NCBI RefSeq assembly: GCF_020400585.1
Contig: NZ_JAINVF010000026.1
Location: forward strand, 36,089 to 100,088
Source: Streptomyces sp. NK08204
GTDB taxonomy: Bacteria; Actinomycetota; Actinomycetes; Streptomycetales; Streptomycetaceae
Direction: 5' to 3'
DNA: 64,000 bases
This document shows positions 51,967 to 60,691 of this stretch, piece by piece. Positions within the stretch are counted from its first letter, which is position 1. Every line of letters begins with the position of its first letter. The notes below the pieces were generated by a model. The model saw only the letters and a program-made list of their open reading frames with translations. It did not search any database and was not told the origin of the DNA. The position numbers and the translations under genes are program-made.

Positions 51967-52932
51967 ATGACTCTGCGCTGCGCTGTGCTGGACGACTACC
52001 AGGGCGTCGCTCTCACTCTGGCGGACTGGAGCCCCCTCGCCGACCGGGTCGAGGTGCGCACGGTCCGGGAACACATCACCGACCGGGACAAGCTCGCCGC
52101 CGTGCTCGCCGACTGCGAGATCGTCGTGGCCATGCGGGAGCGCACACCCTTCGACGCGGATCTCCTGCGCAGCCTGCCCCGGTTGCGTCTGCTGGTCACC
52201 ACCGGCATGCGCAACGCGTCCATCGACCTCTCGGCTGCCGTGGCCCAAGGGGTGACGGTCTGCGGCACGGCGAGCAGCCCCACGCCGCCCGTCGAACTGA
52301 CCTGGGCCCTCCTCCTCGGTCTGGCCCGGCACGTCACCGCCGAGAACCGGGCCCTGCGCGAGGGCGGCCCCTGGCAGTCAGCGGTCGGCCAGGACCTGCA
52401 CGGCCGGACCTTGGGTCTGCTCGGACTGGGCAAGATCGGCACCCGGGTCGCCGGCATCGCCACCGCCTTCGGTATGGAGGTCCTTGCCTGGAGCCAGAAC
52501 CTCACCGTCCGGCGGGCAGCCGACGCCGGAGCCCAACTCGCTGGCAGCAAGGAGGACTTGCTCAGTCGCAGCGATTTCGTGTCCATCCACCTCGTCCTGT
52601 CCGACCGCACCCGCGGCCTGCTCGGCGAGCGGGAACTGCGCACCATGCGCCCGCACGCCTACCTGGTCAACACCTCCCGCGCCGCCATCGTCGACCGGGA
52701 CGCCCTCCTGCGGGCCCTGCGGGAGGGATGGATCGCCGGCGCCGGTCTCGATGTCTTCGACACCGAGCCGCTCCCCGCCGACGACCCCCTGCGCTCCCTG
52801 CCGAACGTGCTGGCCACCCCGCACCTCGGTTACGTCACCGAGCGCAACTACCGCACCTTCTACACGGAGGCGGTGGAGGACATCACCGCCTTCCTCTCCG
52901 GGACCCCCGTGCGGCTTCTGACGGGCGGCTGA
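51967..52932 (+). CDS. D-2-hydroxyacid dehydrogenase
   Basis: This 321-residue NAD-dependent enzyme has the nucleotide motif GRTLGLLGLGKIGTRVAGIA, catalytic Arg in LVNTSRAAIVD, Glu in DVFDTEPLP and His in ATPHLGYVT. The family covers phosphoglycerate and related 2-hydroxyacid dehydrogenases. The N-terminal MTLRCAVLDDYQG is typical of the actinobacterial/plant-like subgroup. ATG 51967 is chosen. Confidence 0.92.
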   Translation: MTLRCAVLDDYQGVALTLADWSPLADRVEVRTVREHITDRDKLAAVLADCEIVVAMRERTPFDADLLRSLPRLRLLVTTGMRNASIDLSAAVAQGVTVCGTASSPTPPVELTWALLLGLARHVTAENRALREGGPWQSAVGQDLHGRTLGLLGLGKIGTRVAGIATAFGMEVLAWSQNLTVRRAADAGAQLAGSKEDLLSRSDFVSIHLVLSDRTRGLLGERELRTMRPHAYLVNTSRAAIVDRDALLRALREGWIAGAGLDVFDTEPLPADDPLRSLPNVLATPHLGYVTERNYRTFYTEAVEDITAFLSGTPVRLLTGG

Positions 52933-53051
52933 CCACATCCCGGCGTGCGAAGCGAGGCCCCGCCCGGCCGGCCGGCCGACATGGCGCTCGCCCTCCGCCC
53001 CCGCCGGGAACATCGGCGAGGGCGAGGGCGAGACAGGCCGGGCCGGAACGA

Positions 53052-53082
53052 TGCCCGTCACGGACGCCGTCCCTGACGGGCA
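53052..53082. terminator. Bidirectional terminator
   Basis: TGCCCGTCA and TGACGGGCA arms (9 bp) around a 13-nt loop that can itself pair. It lies between convergent genes ending at 52932 and 53100. Confidence 0.65.
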
Positions 53083-53099
53083 GTCGCATGTGCGGGCTG

Positions 53100-54299
53100 T
53101 CAGGGCATGGCTGTCAGATACATCCCCGAGGCTCCGGTCCCCGGCGTGTTGTGGCAGGTGTGCTGGCTGCCCGGCGTTGCCGTGTAAGCCAGGGTGAGGC
53201 AGCGACCCTGGGCGAGTTGGCCGTAGTAGTTGGGGTGCATGGACTCCTGGACGGGGCCCTGGGTCTCGTTGCTGTCGATCCAGCGGGCCCATTCGCTGCT
53301 GGTTGCGGACGGCGGCTGGGTCGAGGTGACCAGGCTGCTCGCCTTGGCGCACACCTCGCGGCCCTGGAGCATGTCGCTCAGGTCGAGGAACTCGACGCCC
53401 TTGTCGGTGGCGACCTGACGCAACCGGCTCGCGATCTGCGGGACCAGGGAGTCGCGGGCCCAGTCGGAGTCCTTGTTCCAGAACGGGCAGCCACCGGTGC
53501 TGACACGGGACCAGCCGCTCTGGCTGTAGCGGTTCTCGGTGCCGCGCGGGATGGGGGAGGGGTAGGACTGGAGAATGATCCGGTACGAACCGGAGCCGTA
53601 TCCGGCCGCGCTCATCACCGTGCGGATCTCGTCGATGCTCTTGCCCACATCGGCCATCACGGCGTCGATCTTGGAGTCCACGACGGTCTGCTGGTCGTCG
53701 TAGCAATACGAATACCAGAGGATGTAGTCCTCCGCGCACTTCTGGATGATGGCGCCGAAGCCGAGGTCGTTGCCGCCGATGGACAGAGTGACGGCCTTGA
53801 CGTCGTACGACCCGGCGACGCTGGCGAGTCGGTCGGCCTGTGGCGTCTCGCCCTTGTACGGCTGGCCGCCTGCGACGGAGCGGAAGACGTTGGCCGTCGT
53901 CGCGCCGGAACAGGCGAGGTTGACGACGGCTTGGACTCCGGTGCCGGTGGCGCTGTTGACCTCGGCGGAGTCGGAGCGGTCACAGCCGTTCACGGCCGTG
54001 TCGCCGTACACGAGTGTCGGGTCGTACGTGGTGCCGGTCCAGGCGCGGTCGGTCCCGTTGCGGCTGCCGCTGTTGTCGAGGCTGTTGCCGCGCCAACGGC
54101 CGGCCTCGCCGGATATGTAGCTGTCGCCCATCGAGACGATGGCGGTGGGCCCGTTTCCAGGGCTCGCGGAGGCGGGCGGGGCGGCGGCCAGCCCCACGCC
54201 GAGCAGGGACGCGACGGTCACGGCGGTGAGGACCTGTCTGCGGCAACGGGCGCGGGAACGCGCATGGACACGGGCCAGGGGGAGCAAGGATCCGGACAC
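53100..54299 (-). CDS. Secreted SGNH/GDSL hydrolase
   Basis: This 399-residue protein has a Sec signal peptide (about 1-45: basic region, then LTAVTVASLLGVGLAAAPPASA). The SGNH blocks follow: GDSYISGE with the catalytic Ser, the oxyanion Gly region NLACSGATTANV, SIGGNDLGFG with Asn, and ESMHPNYYGQLAQG with the His. Streptomyces members are esterases or phospholipases. GTG 54299 is preferred because ACGGAG lies 7 nt upstream; the in-frame extension to 54374 has no ribosome binding site. Confidence 0.9.
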   Translation of the reverse strand: MSGSLLPLARVHARSRARCRRQVLTAVTVASLLGVGLAAAPPASASPGNGPTAIVSMGDSYISGEAGRWRGNSLDNSGSRNGTDRAWTGTTYDPTLVYGDTAVNGCDRSDSAEVNSATGTGVQAVVNLACSGATTANVFRSVAGGQPYKGETPQADRLASVAGSYDVKAVTLSIGGNDLGFGAIIQKCAEDYILWYSYCYDDQQTVVDSKIDAVMADVGKSIDEIRTVMSAAGYGSGSYRIILQSYPSPIPRGTENRYSQSGWSRVSTGGCPFWNKDSDWARDSLVPQIASRLRQVATDKGVEFLDLSDMLQGREVCAKASSLVTSTQPPSATSSEWARWIDSNETQGPVQESMHPNYYGQLAQGRCLTLAYTATPGSQHTCHNTPGTGASGMYLTAMP

Positions 54300-55168
54300 G
54301 GCGAACTCCGTCTTTCGGCCACGCCAGGGTGATCTCCAGACAGGTGGGGATGTCCCCTGGACGGGATGGCGCACGAGTGAGGGTTGGGCCGCCGGCCGGT
54401 GGCAGGCAGGAATCTGGCATGCCGGCCCTTGTTACCGCTAGGTAGGGGACTGCTGTTTTTCGGCCATGTGACCAACTTGTTTTCCGCGACGAAGCGGAGC
54501 GTAAGTGCGGCAGGGAAGGCCGCATGAACTGGTCCGGCCGTCCTGTCCACGGTGGAGCGGGTGGCGGGATCTGGTCCTTCGAGTGACCATGAGGCGTCGC
54601 TGGACGGTTGACGGTGGTGACCCTCGATTCCCCGGCTCCCACTCTGCTGTTGCACCTGCCGCGCCCGGTCCCCGTGCACGCCTGCCCGACCACCCAGCCC
54701 GACCACCCAGCCCGGGCGCCGGACTGGGCGGCCGGGCAGGGGCTGGGCACGGGTGAGGGGCGGGTCGTGTCCCGGCGGCTCCGGCTCGGAGGACCGGGTG
54801 TGCGACGAGGTCGCCTCCCTGGCAGACCGGGCGCGCCTGTCCGGTCCGGTTCTGTCGCGCACTTGCCCCGAGGCACAGGTTGCGGTTGCACCAGGACGGT
54901 TCGCACGGCTGCTGACGGCACCTACGAGATACGGTTCCACCTGCTCGACCAACACGGGGCCGCCTGCCCGGACTCCCCCCAGGCTGTCTCACGCAGCCCG
55001 GGCCCCTGCGCTGGACAGATAGTGGTGCGCCGGCACCCGCCACTCCGGCGTACAACTCGCCGTCCGGCGCGAGCAACACGCCCGCATCCGCAGCGACAAG
55101 CGCATCCGCCGGGCCGGGCGCCCTTCGCAGCGGCAGCCTGATCAACCCGGCGGTTCCCGCTCACGGCA
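54300..55168. other. Gene-free stretch
   Basis: About 870 bp. A 13-bp unit (CCCGACCACCCAG) is tandemly duplicated at 54685-54710. One plus-strand segment (TYEIRFHLLDQHGAACPDSP near 54922-54980) reads like protein, but no complete gene can be supported. Confidence 0.4.
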
Positions 55169-56050
55169 TCAGATGAGCTGGGGTGCCACCTCGGCTGCGA
55201 TCCACTCCATGGCTTCCTCGACATGCTCGGCCGCGACAGGCAGCCACAGGGTGCAAGCGGTGAGTCCTGCCTCGGTGAGCCGCCCGAGGTCGTCGGCGAC
55301 GCTTCCCGCGGTGGGCGCAGCGCCGCCGAGGGGCCGTCCCGGTGGCGGGACCACCGCGGGGACACCCGGCGGAGTCAGGAACGCGGCCGAAGCGAGGACC
55401 AGGCGGTCAGCGTTCTCGGTGCCGGCGAGGTCACTCAGACGGCGCCGGATGGCGGTGACCTCCGCAGCGTCGGCGCCGGTGCCGTACCAGCCGTCGCCGA
55501 ACCGCAGCACACGGCGCAGGGCGGCGTCGCTGTGACCGCCGATCCACACGGGCGGACCGCCGGCGGTAACCGGAGGCACTCCCAGGTACGCCTGGCGCAG
55601 TGTCGTGAACGGCCCTTCGAAATCTGCTGGTTGCCGGGCCCACAGGGCTTTGGCGGCGGCGAGGTGGTCGTCGGTGCGTGCACCGCGTTCACGGACGGGG
55701 ACGCCGACGGCAGCGAACTCGTCAGGGTTCCAGCCGGTGCCTATGCCCAGGATCAGACGGCCGCCGGACACGACGTCCAAGGTGGCCGCCTGGTTGGCGA
55801 GCACCAGCGCCGGGTAGTACGGCGCAACGAGTACGGACGTCAGGAGCCGCAGGCGCGTCGTCGTGCCCGCTACGGCCGACAGCAGAACAAACGGGTCCGT
55901 GTCCAGGCCGAAGCCGCTGTCCAGGAGGCGGTTGCCGACCGCAACATGATCGAAGCCCAAAGCTTCGGCATGGCGTGCAGCGCGGAGCACACTGGCGCCG
56001 CCGTCGAGTGGCCAGCGCGGTTGCAGGGAGATGCCGAGGCGCAGGGGCAT
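55169..56050 (-). CDS. LLM-class (F420-dependent) oxidoreductase
   Basis: This 293-residue luciferase-like TIM barrel begins LRLGISLQPRWPLDG and contains HAEALGFDHVAVGNRLLDSG, LATLDVVSGGRLILGIGTGWNPDEF-like segments and PPVWIGGHSDAALRRVLRFGDGWYG, typical of the F420-binding actinobacterial group. The substrate is unknown. ATG 56050 (MPLRLG) is chosen over an upstream start. Heptad repeats lie 41 bp upstream. Confidence 0.9.
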   Translation of the reverse strand: MPLRLGISLQPRWPLDGGASVLRAARHAEALGFDHVAVGNRLLDSGFGLDTDPFVLLSAVAGTTTRLRLLTSVLVAPYYPALVLANQAATLDVVSGGRLILGIGTGWNPDEFAAVGVPVRERGARTDDHLAAAKALWARQPADFEGPFTTLRQAYLGVPPVTAGGPPVWIGGHSDAALRRVLRFGDGWYGTGADAAEVTAIRRRLSDLAGTENADRLVLASAAFLTPPGVPAVVPPPGRPLGGAAPTAGSVADDLGRLTEAGLTACTLWLPVAAEHVEEAMEWIAAEVAPQLI

Positions 56051-56090
56051 GAGCTTTGCCTTTCGGTGGCTATCCGTTGGCGTCACGACG

Positions 56091-56125
56091 ATCACCGATC
56101 ACGGATCACGGATCACCGATCATCG
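56091..56125. repeat. Five 7-bp tandem units in a promoter region
   Basis: ATCACCG, ATCACGG, ATCACGG, ATCACCG, ATCATCG in direct succession. The position, upstream of the minus-strand LLM gene, suggests a repeated regulator site. Confidence 0.7.
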
Positions 56126-56248
56126 TGTCGCCGAACCCAACTTCCGCACCGCCTCGTTTCATCCCGGCCGGAAGCGGGCCATGACGTGGGTCATCGCCCA
56201 GTGGACGCGGGAGGGAGAGGAGGCCGGGCGGTGCTCCTTCTGATCATT

Positions 56249-57058
56249 TCAGAACGACATGCGGAGCCGTCGAAGGCAGATGATGCTGCAGGCGAGTTCG
56301 AGTAGTCCCTGGTGGAGGTCGGCTCGTTGCTCGTAGCGGACACGGAGTCGTTTGAACTGACGGAGCCAGGCGGAGGTCCGCTCGACGACCCAGCGGGTGC
56401 GGCCGAGGCCGGAGCCGTGGGCAACGCCACGTCGGGCGATCAGGGGTCTGATGCCGCGTTTCCATAGCAGGGGGCGGTACTTGTCGTAGTCGTAGCCCCG
56501 GTCGGCGAAGAGCTGTTTGGGGCGGTTGCGGGGACGTCCGCGCACCCCTCGGATGCGGGGTATCGCGTCCAGCAGGGGGATCAACTGTGTGATGTCATGC
56601 CGGTTTCCGCCGGTCAGGGAGACGGCCAGAGGCGTGCCGTGACGGTCGACGATCACACGGTGCTTGGAGCCGGGGCGGCCGCGGTCAACGGGTGGTGGGC
56701 CGACGTGAGCCCCCTTGGAGGGCCCTGATGCGGGAGCCGTCGATGGCCGCATCGTCCATGTCCAGCAGGCCGGTTGCCCGTAGCTCGGCCAGGAGTGCCT
56801 CATGAAGGCGAGGCCAGACGCCAGCCTCGGTCCAGTCCCGCAGCCGACGCCAGGCGGTCACCCCGAGCAGCCGACGACCTGGGCTGGGACGTCGCACCAG
56901 GCCACTGCCTTGCGCAGCACGTACACGATGCCCGCCAGCGCAACCCGGCCCGGCACCGGCAGCCGTCCGGGATGACGGTGACGTCGGGGCGGCCGCTCTG
57001 GCGGCCGTGGAGCCATTCGCTCCCACAGGTCGTCGGAGACAAGATCGACAGACACCAT
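56249..57058 (-). pseudogene. IS5-family transposase, two frameshifts
   Basis: The reading starts MVSVDLVSDDLWERM at 57058 and runs to WCDVPAQVVGCSG in frame one. It then shifts near 56865 (a G apparently lost from a G-run) to LGVTAWRRLRDWTEAGVW, and again near 56695-56715 (CAAGGGGGCTCAC) to GAHVGPPPVDRGRPGSKH. It continues with ADRGYDYDKY and WVVERTSAWLRQFKRLRVRY to the stop. DDE-type residues lie in the last two frames. IS5 relatives can use one programmed shift; two make it probably dead. Terminal inverted repeats were not identified. Confidence 0.8.
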
Positions 57059-57093
57059 AGGCGCCGGTGCGGTATCAGGATTCCGTAGGTCTG

Positions 57094-57317
57094 CTAGACC
57101 CTCCACCGCTTCGGCTGCGAACGAATCCCATTTCCTGCGGGTTGCGTACGACGGTCTCGACGTCGATGCCCAGGCCGACGCGATGAGCGACGACCTGGTT
57201 CTTGAAGCCCTGGTCGACCAGCGTCTTCTCGACAGTGCCGCAGGCGTTCTCGGCGATCTGGTCCAGCAGGGCGACGCCCGAGGCGTTGTCGTGGGCGTTC
57301 GCGGCCAGCAGCCACGC
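57094..57317 (-). pseudogene. Second, distinct transposase fragment
   Basis: Minus-strand remnant with LLAANAHDNASGVALLDQIA, TLVDQGFKNQVVAHRVGLGI and NPQEMGF, then IRSQPKRWRV in a shifted frame. This resembles an IS5-group DDE transposase other than the neighbouring copy. It has neither start nor end and sits directly behind the first element, so elements seem to have piled up here. Confidence 0.65.
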
Positions 57318-57335
57318 ACTCCTGCTCGCCTGACA

Positions 57336-57365
57336 CAGGAACCACCAGCATAGGAACCACCAGCA
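57336..57365. repeat. 15-bp tandem duplication
   Basis: AGGAACCACCAGCAT occurs twice in direct succession at the edge of the transposase fragment; it may be an insertion footprint. Confidence 0.75.
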
Positions 57366-57444
57366 TCGAGACCAGCCCTCCCATCCCCAACCATCGCGGC
57401 ACGGACTGGGTATCCCCGACATCGAGGGCCCGCGGGACGGGGGG

Positions 57445-57960
57445 TCAGCCGATCGTCAGCTGCCACTTGATCTCTCCGTCGTGCCATTGATCGGTGGGGG
57501 TGAGTCCGGCGGTGGTGGCGACGGCGGCGGATGCTTTGTGGTCGGGACGGATGTGGGCGAGGACCGTCCGCACGCCTTGCTTCCCGAGCCAGGCCACCAG
57601 CCCTTGGGCTGCTTCGGCGGCGATGCCACGCCGCTGCCAGGGGGTCCCTACCACCCAAGCGACCTCCGCTGTTCTTCCGTGGTCCTTGGCGGTGACCGTC
57701 GCCTGGACAGTGCCGGTCAGGCAGGCCGCGTCGCGGAGGTGTATCACCCAGTTGCACCACGAGACAGCGGGATCGGGAGAGCCTGCGGTCAGGCGCTCGT
57801 AGCGGGTGAGCAGAGCCTGCGCGGTGGCCGGAACGCCTCCGATGAAGGTGTGCAGGTCCGGGTCTGACAGCACCGCGGCCATCTCCTCGGCGTGTTCGAT
57901 CGACAGGGGGAGGAGAGTCAGCCGCTCGGTGCGGATGGTCTCGGCAACGACGTTGGTCAT
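57445..57960 (-). CDS. GNAT acetyltransferase
   Basis: This 171-residue protein begins IRTERLTLLPLSIEHAEEMAAVL. It has AEVAWVVGTPWQRRGIAAEAAQGLVAWL as the acetyl-CoA motif and ends TTAGLTPTDQWHDGEIKWQL. ATG 57960 is used (GTG 57966 is possible). It is a RimJ/RimL-like member of unknown substrate. Confidence 0.88.
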   Translation of the reverse strand: MTNVVAETIRTERLTLLPLSIEHAEEMAAVLSDPDLHTFIGGVPATAQALLTRYERLTAGSPDPAVSWCNWVIHLRDAACLTGTVQATVTAKDHGRTAEVAWVVGTPWQRRGIAAEAAQGLVAWLGKQGVRTVLAHIRPDHKASAAVATTAGLTPTDQWHDGEIKWQLTIG

Positions 57961-57966
57961 GCTCAC

Positions 57967-58359
57967 TCAGGTTCAGGGTGTCCGCTGTGTGCCGGGTTCG
58001 AAGCGGGGTGCAGCACCGCAGTCATATCGGCAATGCCGGGACGCACGGCGTGGCGCTCACAAGTGATGGTTTCGCGGACCCGCTTCGCCCGACGGTGAGC
58101 AGGGTCTGCGCGGTGGCCGATGGCCGTCCGGACGTAGCGGCACAGCGGGCACGTCCGGTTCCTCGCTGACGTCGACGACGTGGTCCATCCGTTTCGCCCA
58201 GCCCGGCCCCGAGGGCCGGCTGTCTGGTCGATCAGGAGTCCTCGGCTGCGGTGCACCAGCGGGTACGGGCGTCCCTGCGTCAGCACGACGTCTTCCGTAT
58301 TCGCCGGCCGGCCGGTTCGGGGCCGTCGCCGGGCCGTCGCCGAGCAGGCCGGAGTGCTT
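57967..58359. other. Intergenic stretch
   Basis: About 390 bp upstream of the GNAT gene and downstream of terD, with no supported ORF or RNA. Confidence 0.4.
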
Positions 58360-58393
58360 GTCCTTCCCGCGCGCCTGGGTACGCGGGAAGGAC
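58360..58393 (-). terminator. terD terminator
   Basis: GTCCTTCCCGCG / CGCGGGAAGGAC, perfect 12-bp stem and 10-nt loop, 12 nt past the terD stop on the minus strand. Confidence 0.8.
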
Positions 58394-58405
58394 AGCGCAG
58401 ACGCA

Positions 58406-58990
58406 CTACTTGCTGATGGCGAAACGCATCAGGGCGTGCTCGTCACCTTGCTTGATCTTCCCGGTCGCGTTGATCACTTCCAGCTTCCAGGTGTCGCCGA
58501 CGCGCACGGCCTTCGCCACGGCGCAGCCGTTGTCCTGGGTCAGCAGGCTGGGCCAGATGTCGGCGACCTGCTCGGAGCTTCCGCCGGTCGCGTCGTACAC
58601 CTTGAAGCTGATGTTCCGTGCCTTCTGGAAGGAACTGCCCTTCTTGAAGGCGGCGGCGACGAACACGATCGAGGTGATGTTGCGCGGTATGCGCGCGAAC
58701 TCGACCGTCACCGTCTCGTCGTCTCCATGGCCGCGGCCGGTCTGGTTGTCCCCGCTGTGCACCAAGGCGCCGTTGCCCATGGGGTCCAGAGAGTCCAGAC
58801 CGGCCAGGCGCACCGGGTCCGCACCTTGCATGGCGATGGCGATCAGGTCCAGGTCGGTTCCTGCCTTGCGGCGGAGCATGCCCATGACTCCGCCGCTGGC
58901 GCCCCCGGTGGGGTCCCAGGACACGCCGATCGACAGGTGGGTCACTCCGTCCAGATCCGCCGGGCCGTCTTCCTTGGTGAGCGTGATCAT
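58406..58990 (-). CDS. terD: TerD family calcium-binding stress protein
   Basis: This 194-residue protein has LSIGVSWDPTGG, the Ca-binding strand TDLDLIAIAMQGADPV, LVHSGDNQTGRGHGDDETVTVEF and IVFVAAAFKKGSSFQKARNISFKVYD. The family is linked to tellurite resistance, phage inhibition and calcium-dependent development in Streptomyces, which usually has many copies. It is monocistronic, so it does not belong to a full ter operon. Confidence 0.92.
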   Translation of the reverse strand: MITLTKEDGPADLDGVTHLSIGVSWDPTGGASGGVMGMLRRKAGTDLDLIAIAMQGADPVRLAGLDSLDPMGNGALVHSGDNQTGRGHGDDETVTVEFARIPRNITSIVFVAAAFKKGSSFQKARNISFKVYDATGGSSEQVADIWPSLLTQDNGCAVAKAVRVGDTWKLEVINATGKIKQGDEHALMRFAISK

Positions 58991-59277
58991 GTGTGGTTCA
59001 TCCTCATGGTGATAGGGACTGCAACAAGGAGAGTGTGCCGGGAACCTGTGCTGTTCGAACGAGGGGGCACGGTATGGAAGGCGACGAACTGTCGGTCAGA
59101 GCAGGGTCCGGGGCGAAGCGCCGTGCCCTGATGCCGCCTGCCGGGTGAGACGGAAGTCGCGTGAGCGGGCCGTCCGCGGTGACCGACCCGCCGCCTGACC
59201 GGACCGTCAGCGCACGAAAGAACTGAGCACCGCGGCCTGACAGTCGACCGACCGCATCAGGCCTGCAGTACGCAGGC
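58991..59277. other. Upstream region of terD
   Basis: About 290 bp with no supported gene. It should contain the terD promoter. Confidence 0.4.
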
Positions 59278-59400
59278 CTGATGGGCATTGCCATGAGGGC
59301 GAGGACGCCATCGACGCCGTACACGTTCCTCAGCAGATCAGCCTGGAGGCAGCGCGCGACTCCCGGCGCGTCGCCGAAGGGCCGGAGGCGGGGCTGTCTG
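59278..59400 (+). pseudogene. Remnant of a Y-family polymerase-like gene tail
   Basis: DNA and protein match the 3' end of the gene at 37252-38274. MGIAMR is followed, after loss of one G, by GEDAIDAVHVPQQISLEAAR and DSRRVAEG, against GIALRGEDLMDAGQAPQQIS and LDRARESRLVAEQ in the intact gene. Only this segment survives, showing a second copy once existed here. Confidence 0.75.
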
Positions 59401-59608
59401 CAAGGTCGTGACCGCGGTCATCGCCCGGCGTCGGTCAAGAACCGCTGCACTGAAACGGCCCCTGCCTTCACCCGCAGGCCGCCCGGAACCCCGGCCGTTC
59501 CGGCTGCCGGACGGCACGGCCGGCGACTCGCCTGCCGGCCTCCGGCTCCGCCCGGCCAGGCGTCGGCGAGCCGATGACGCGCGGTGACCGGGAGCCAACG
59601 GATCACGC
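59401..59608. other. Stretch after the polymerase remnant
   Basis: About 200 bp of Arg/Pro-rich sequence without a supported gene, convergent with the GNAT gene. Confidence 0.35.
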
Positions 59609-60268
59609 TCAGCCCCCAGCGGCGAGACCGGCTGCCTGCTGTCTGCGTTCAATGAACCGTGCAATGCGCTGCTGGAGCTCGGCCCGGCGTTCCGGCCACT
59701 CTGCCGCAGTGATCGAGTGGATGGCGGAGTCGCGGAGCTGACCCTCCTCACCCGGCACCCAGGATCGCGACCAGTTGCGGAGCACACCCTCGAACCGCGC
59801 GCCCACCGACTCGATCGCGGCCCGCGAACGGCTGTTGCGCGCATCCGTTACCAGGTCAACACGTGCCACCCCCCAGTTCTCGAACGCATGCCGGAACAGC
59901 AGGTACTTGGCCTCGGTGTTCAGCCCGGTGCCTTGAGCGGTCGCCGCGAGCCATGTGAATCCGACCTCGACCGCACAGAGACCGTCCCCGGTCGGCCACG
60001 GTCGCGGATCCCAGAAGGCCGTGGCCCCGACCGCCCGGCCGGACGCGAGGTCGACCTGCGCGTAAGGCGCCAACCTCCCCTCAGCGACACGAGCGAGCTG
60101 GACATCGATATAACCGTCGACCTCGGCCGCCGTAGGCACCCAGGTGAACCGGTACGAACTTCGGTCCTCCTCAGCAGCCACAGCCAGATCCGCAGCGTGG
60201 CGGCGGCTCAACGGCTCCAGACGTACCAGCGCGCCCTCCAGGACCGGACCCTCGAACACCACGCCCAT
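59609..60268 (-). CDS. RimJ/RimL-type GNAT acetyltransferase
   Basis: This 219-residue protein has LEGALVRLEPLSRRHAADLA near its N-terminus, FTWLAATAQGTGLNTEAKYLLFRHAF for acetyl-CoA and VTDARNSRSRAAIESVGARFEGVLR as motif B. The family modifies protein N-termini or small amines; the target is unknown. Confidence 0.9.
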   Translation of the reverse strand: MGVVFEGPVLEGALVRLEPLSRRHAADLAVAAEEDRSSYRFTWVPTAAEVDGYIDVQLARVAEGRLAPYAQVDLASGRAVGATAFWDPRPWPTGDGLCAVEVGFTWLAATAQGTGLNTEAKYLLFRHAFENWGVARVDLVTDARNSRSRAAIESVGARFEGVLRNWSRSWVPGEEGQLRDSAIHSITAAEWPERRAELQQRIARFIERRQQAAGLAAGG

Positions 60269-60691
60269 CGACGCCCATCTCCCAAGTCATCTCAGTAACC
60301 ACCATGTGCAGCGGTAGCGTTCCAGAGACATCGGGTCGTGTCGTCCGAATTCCGCACGGAGGACCAGCAGCATCCTTGACAGGTGACGTCGGAGTGCCGC
60401 CCGCGGCACCGTGCGGGGGAGGGCCGCGAGCAAGCACGGCAGGGGCGTGGCGAGCGCCGCGGACCCGACCGCCCGTCAGGGCGCGGGCAGCAGCCCGGTG
60501 AGTCACGCCGGCATACGCAGACCGGCACTGCGCTGCCGGTGAAACGCCGCAGTGTTCGCCCGCAGGTTTTACCGTCCTGTGGTTGTCACCTTCGCGGGCC
60601 CGTCAGATTCTTGGTCACCATGCCGTAAGGCATGTGGTTCTGCTGGTCACGGGGGGTGCATGGGTCCCTCCGCGCTGAGCGGGGAATGTTC
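60269..60691. other. Divergent promoter region
   Basis: About 420 bp between the GNAT gene and the LysR gene. No ORF is supported and no LysR-type T-N11-A site was clear. Confidence 0.4.

Noticed and set aside
54608..55141. ORF of 177 codons in the gap before the LLM gene
   Set aside because: Low-complexity Pro/Arg content; only a 20-residue part reads naturally, and there is no homology signature.
56091..56125. CRISPR-like repeat array
   Set aside because: The units are 7 bp with no spacers and no cas genes are present; it is a tandem microsatellite.
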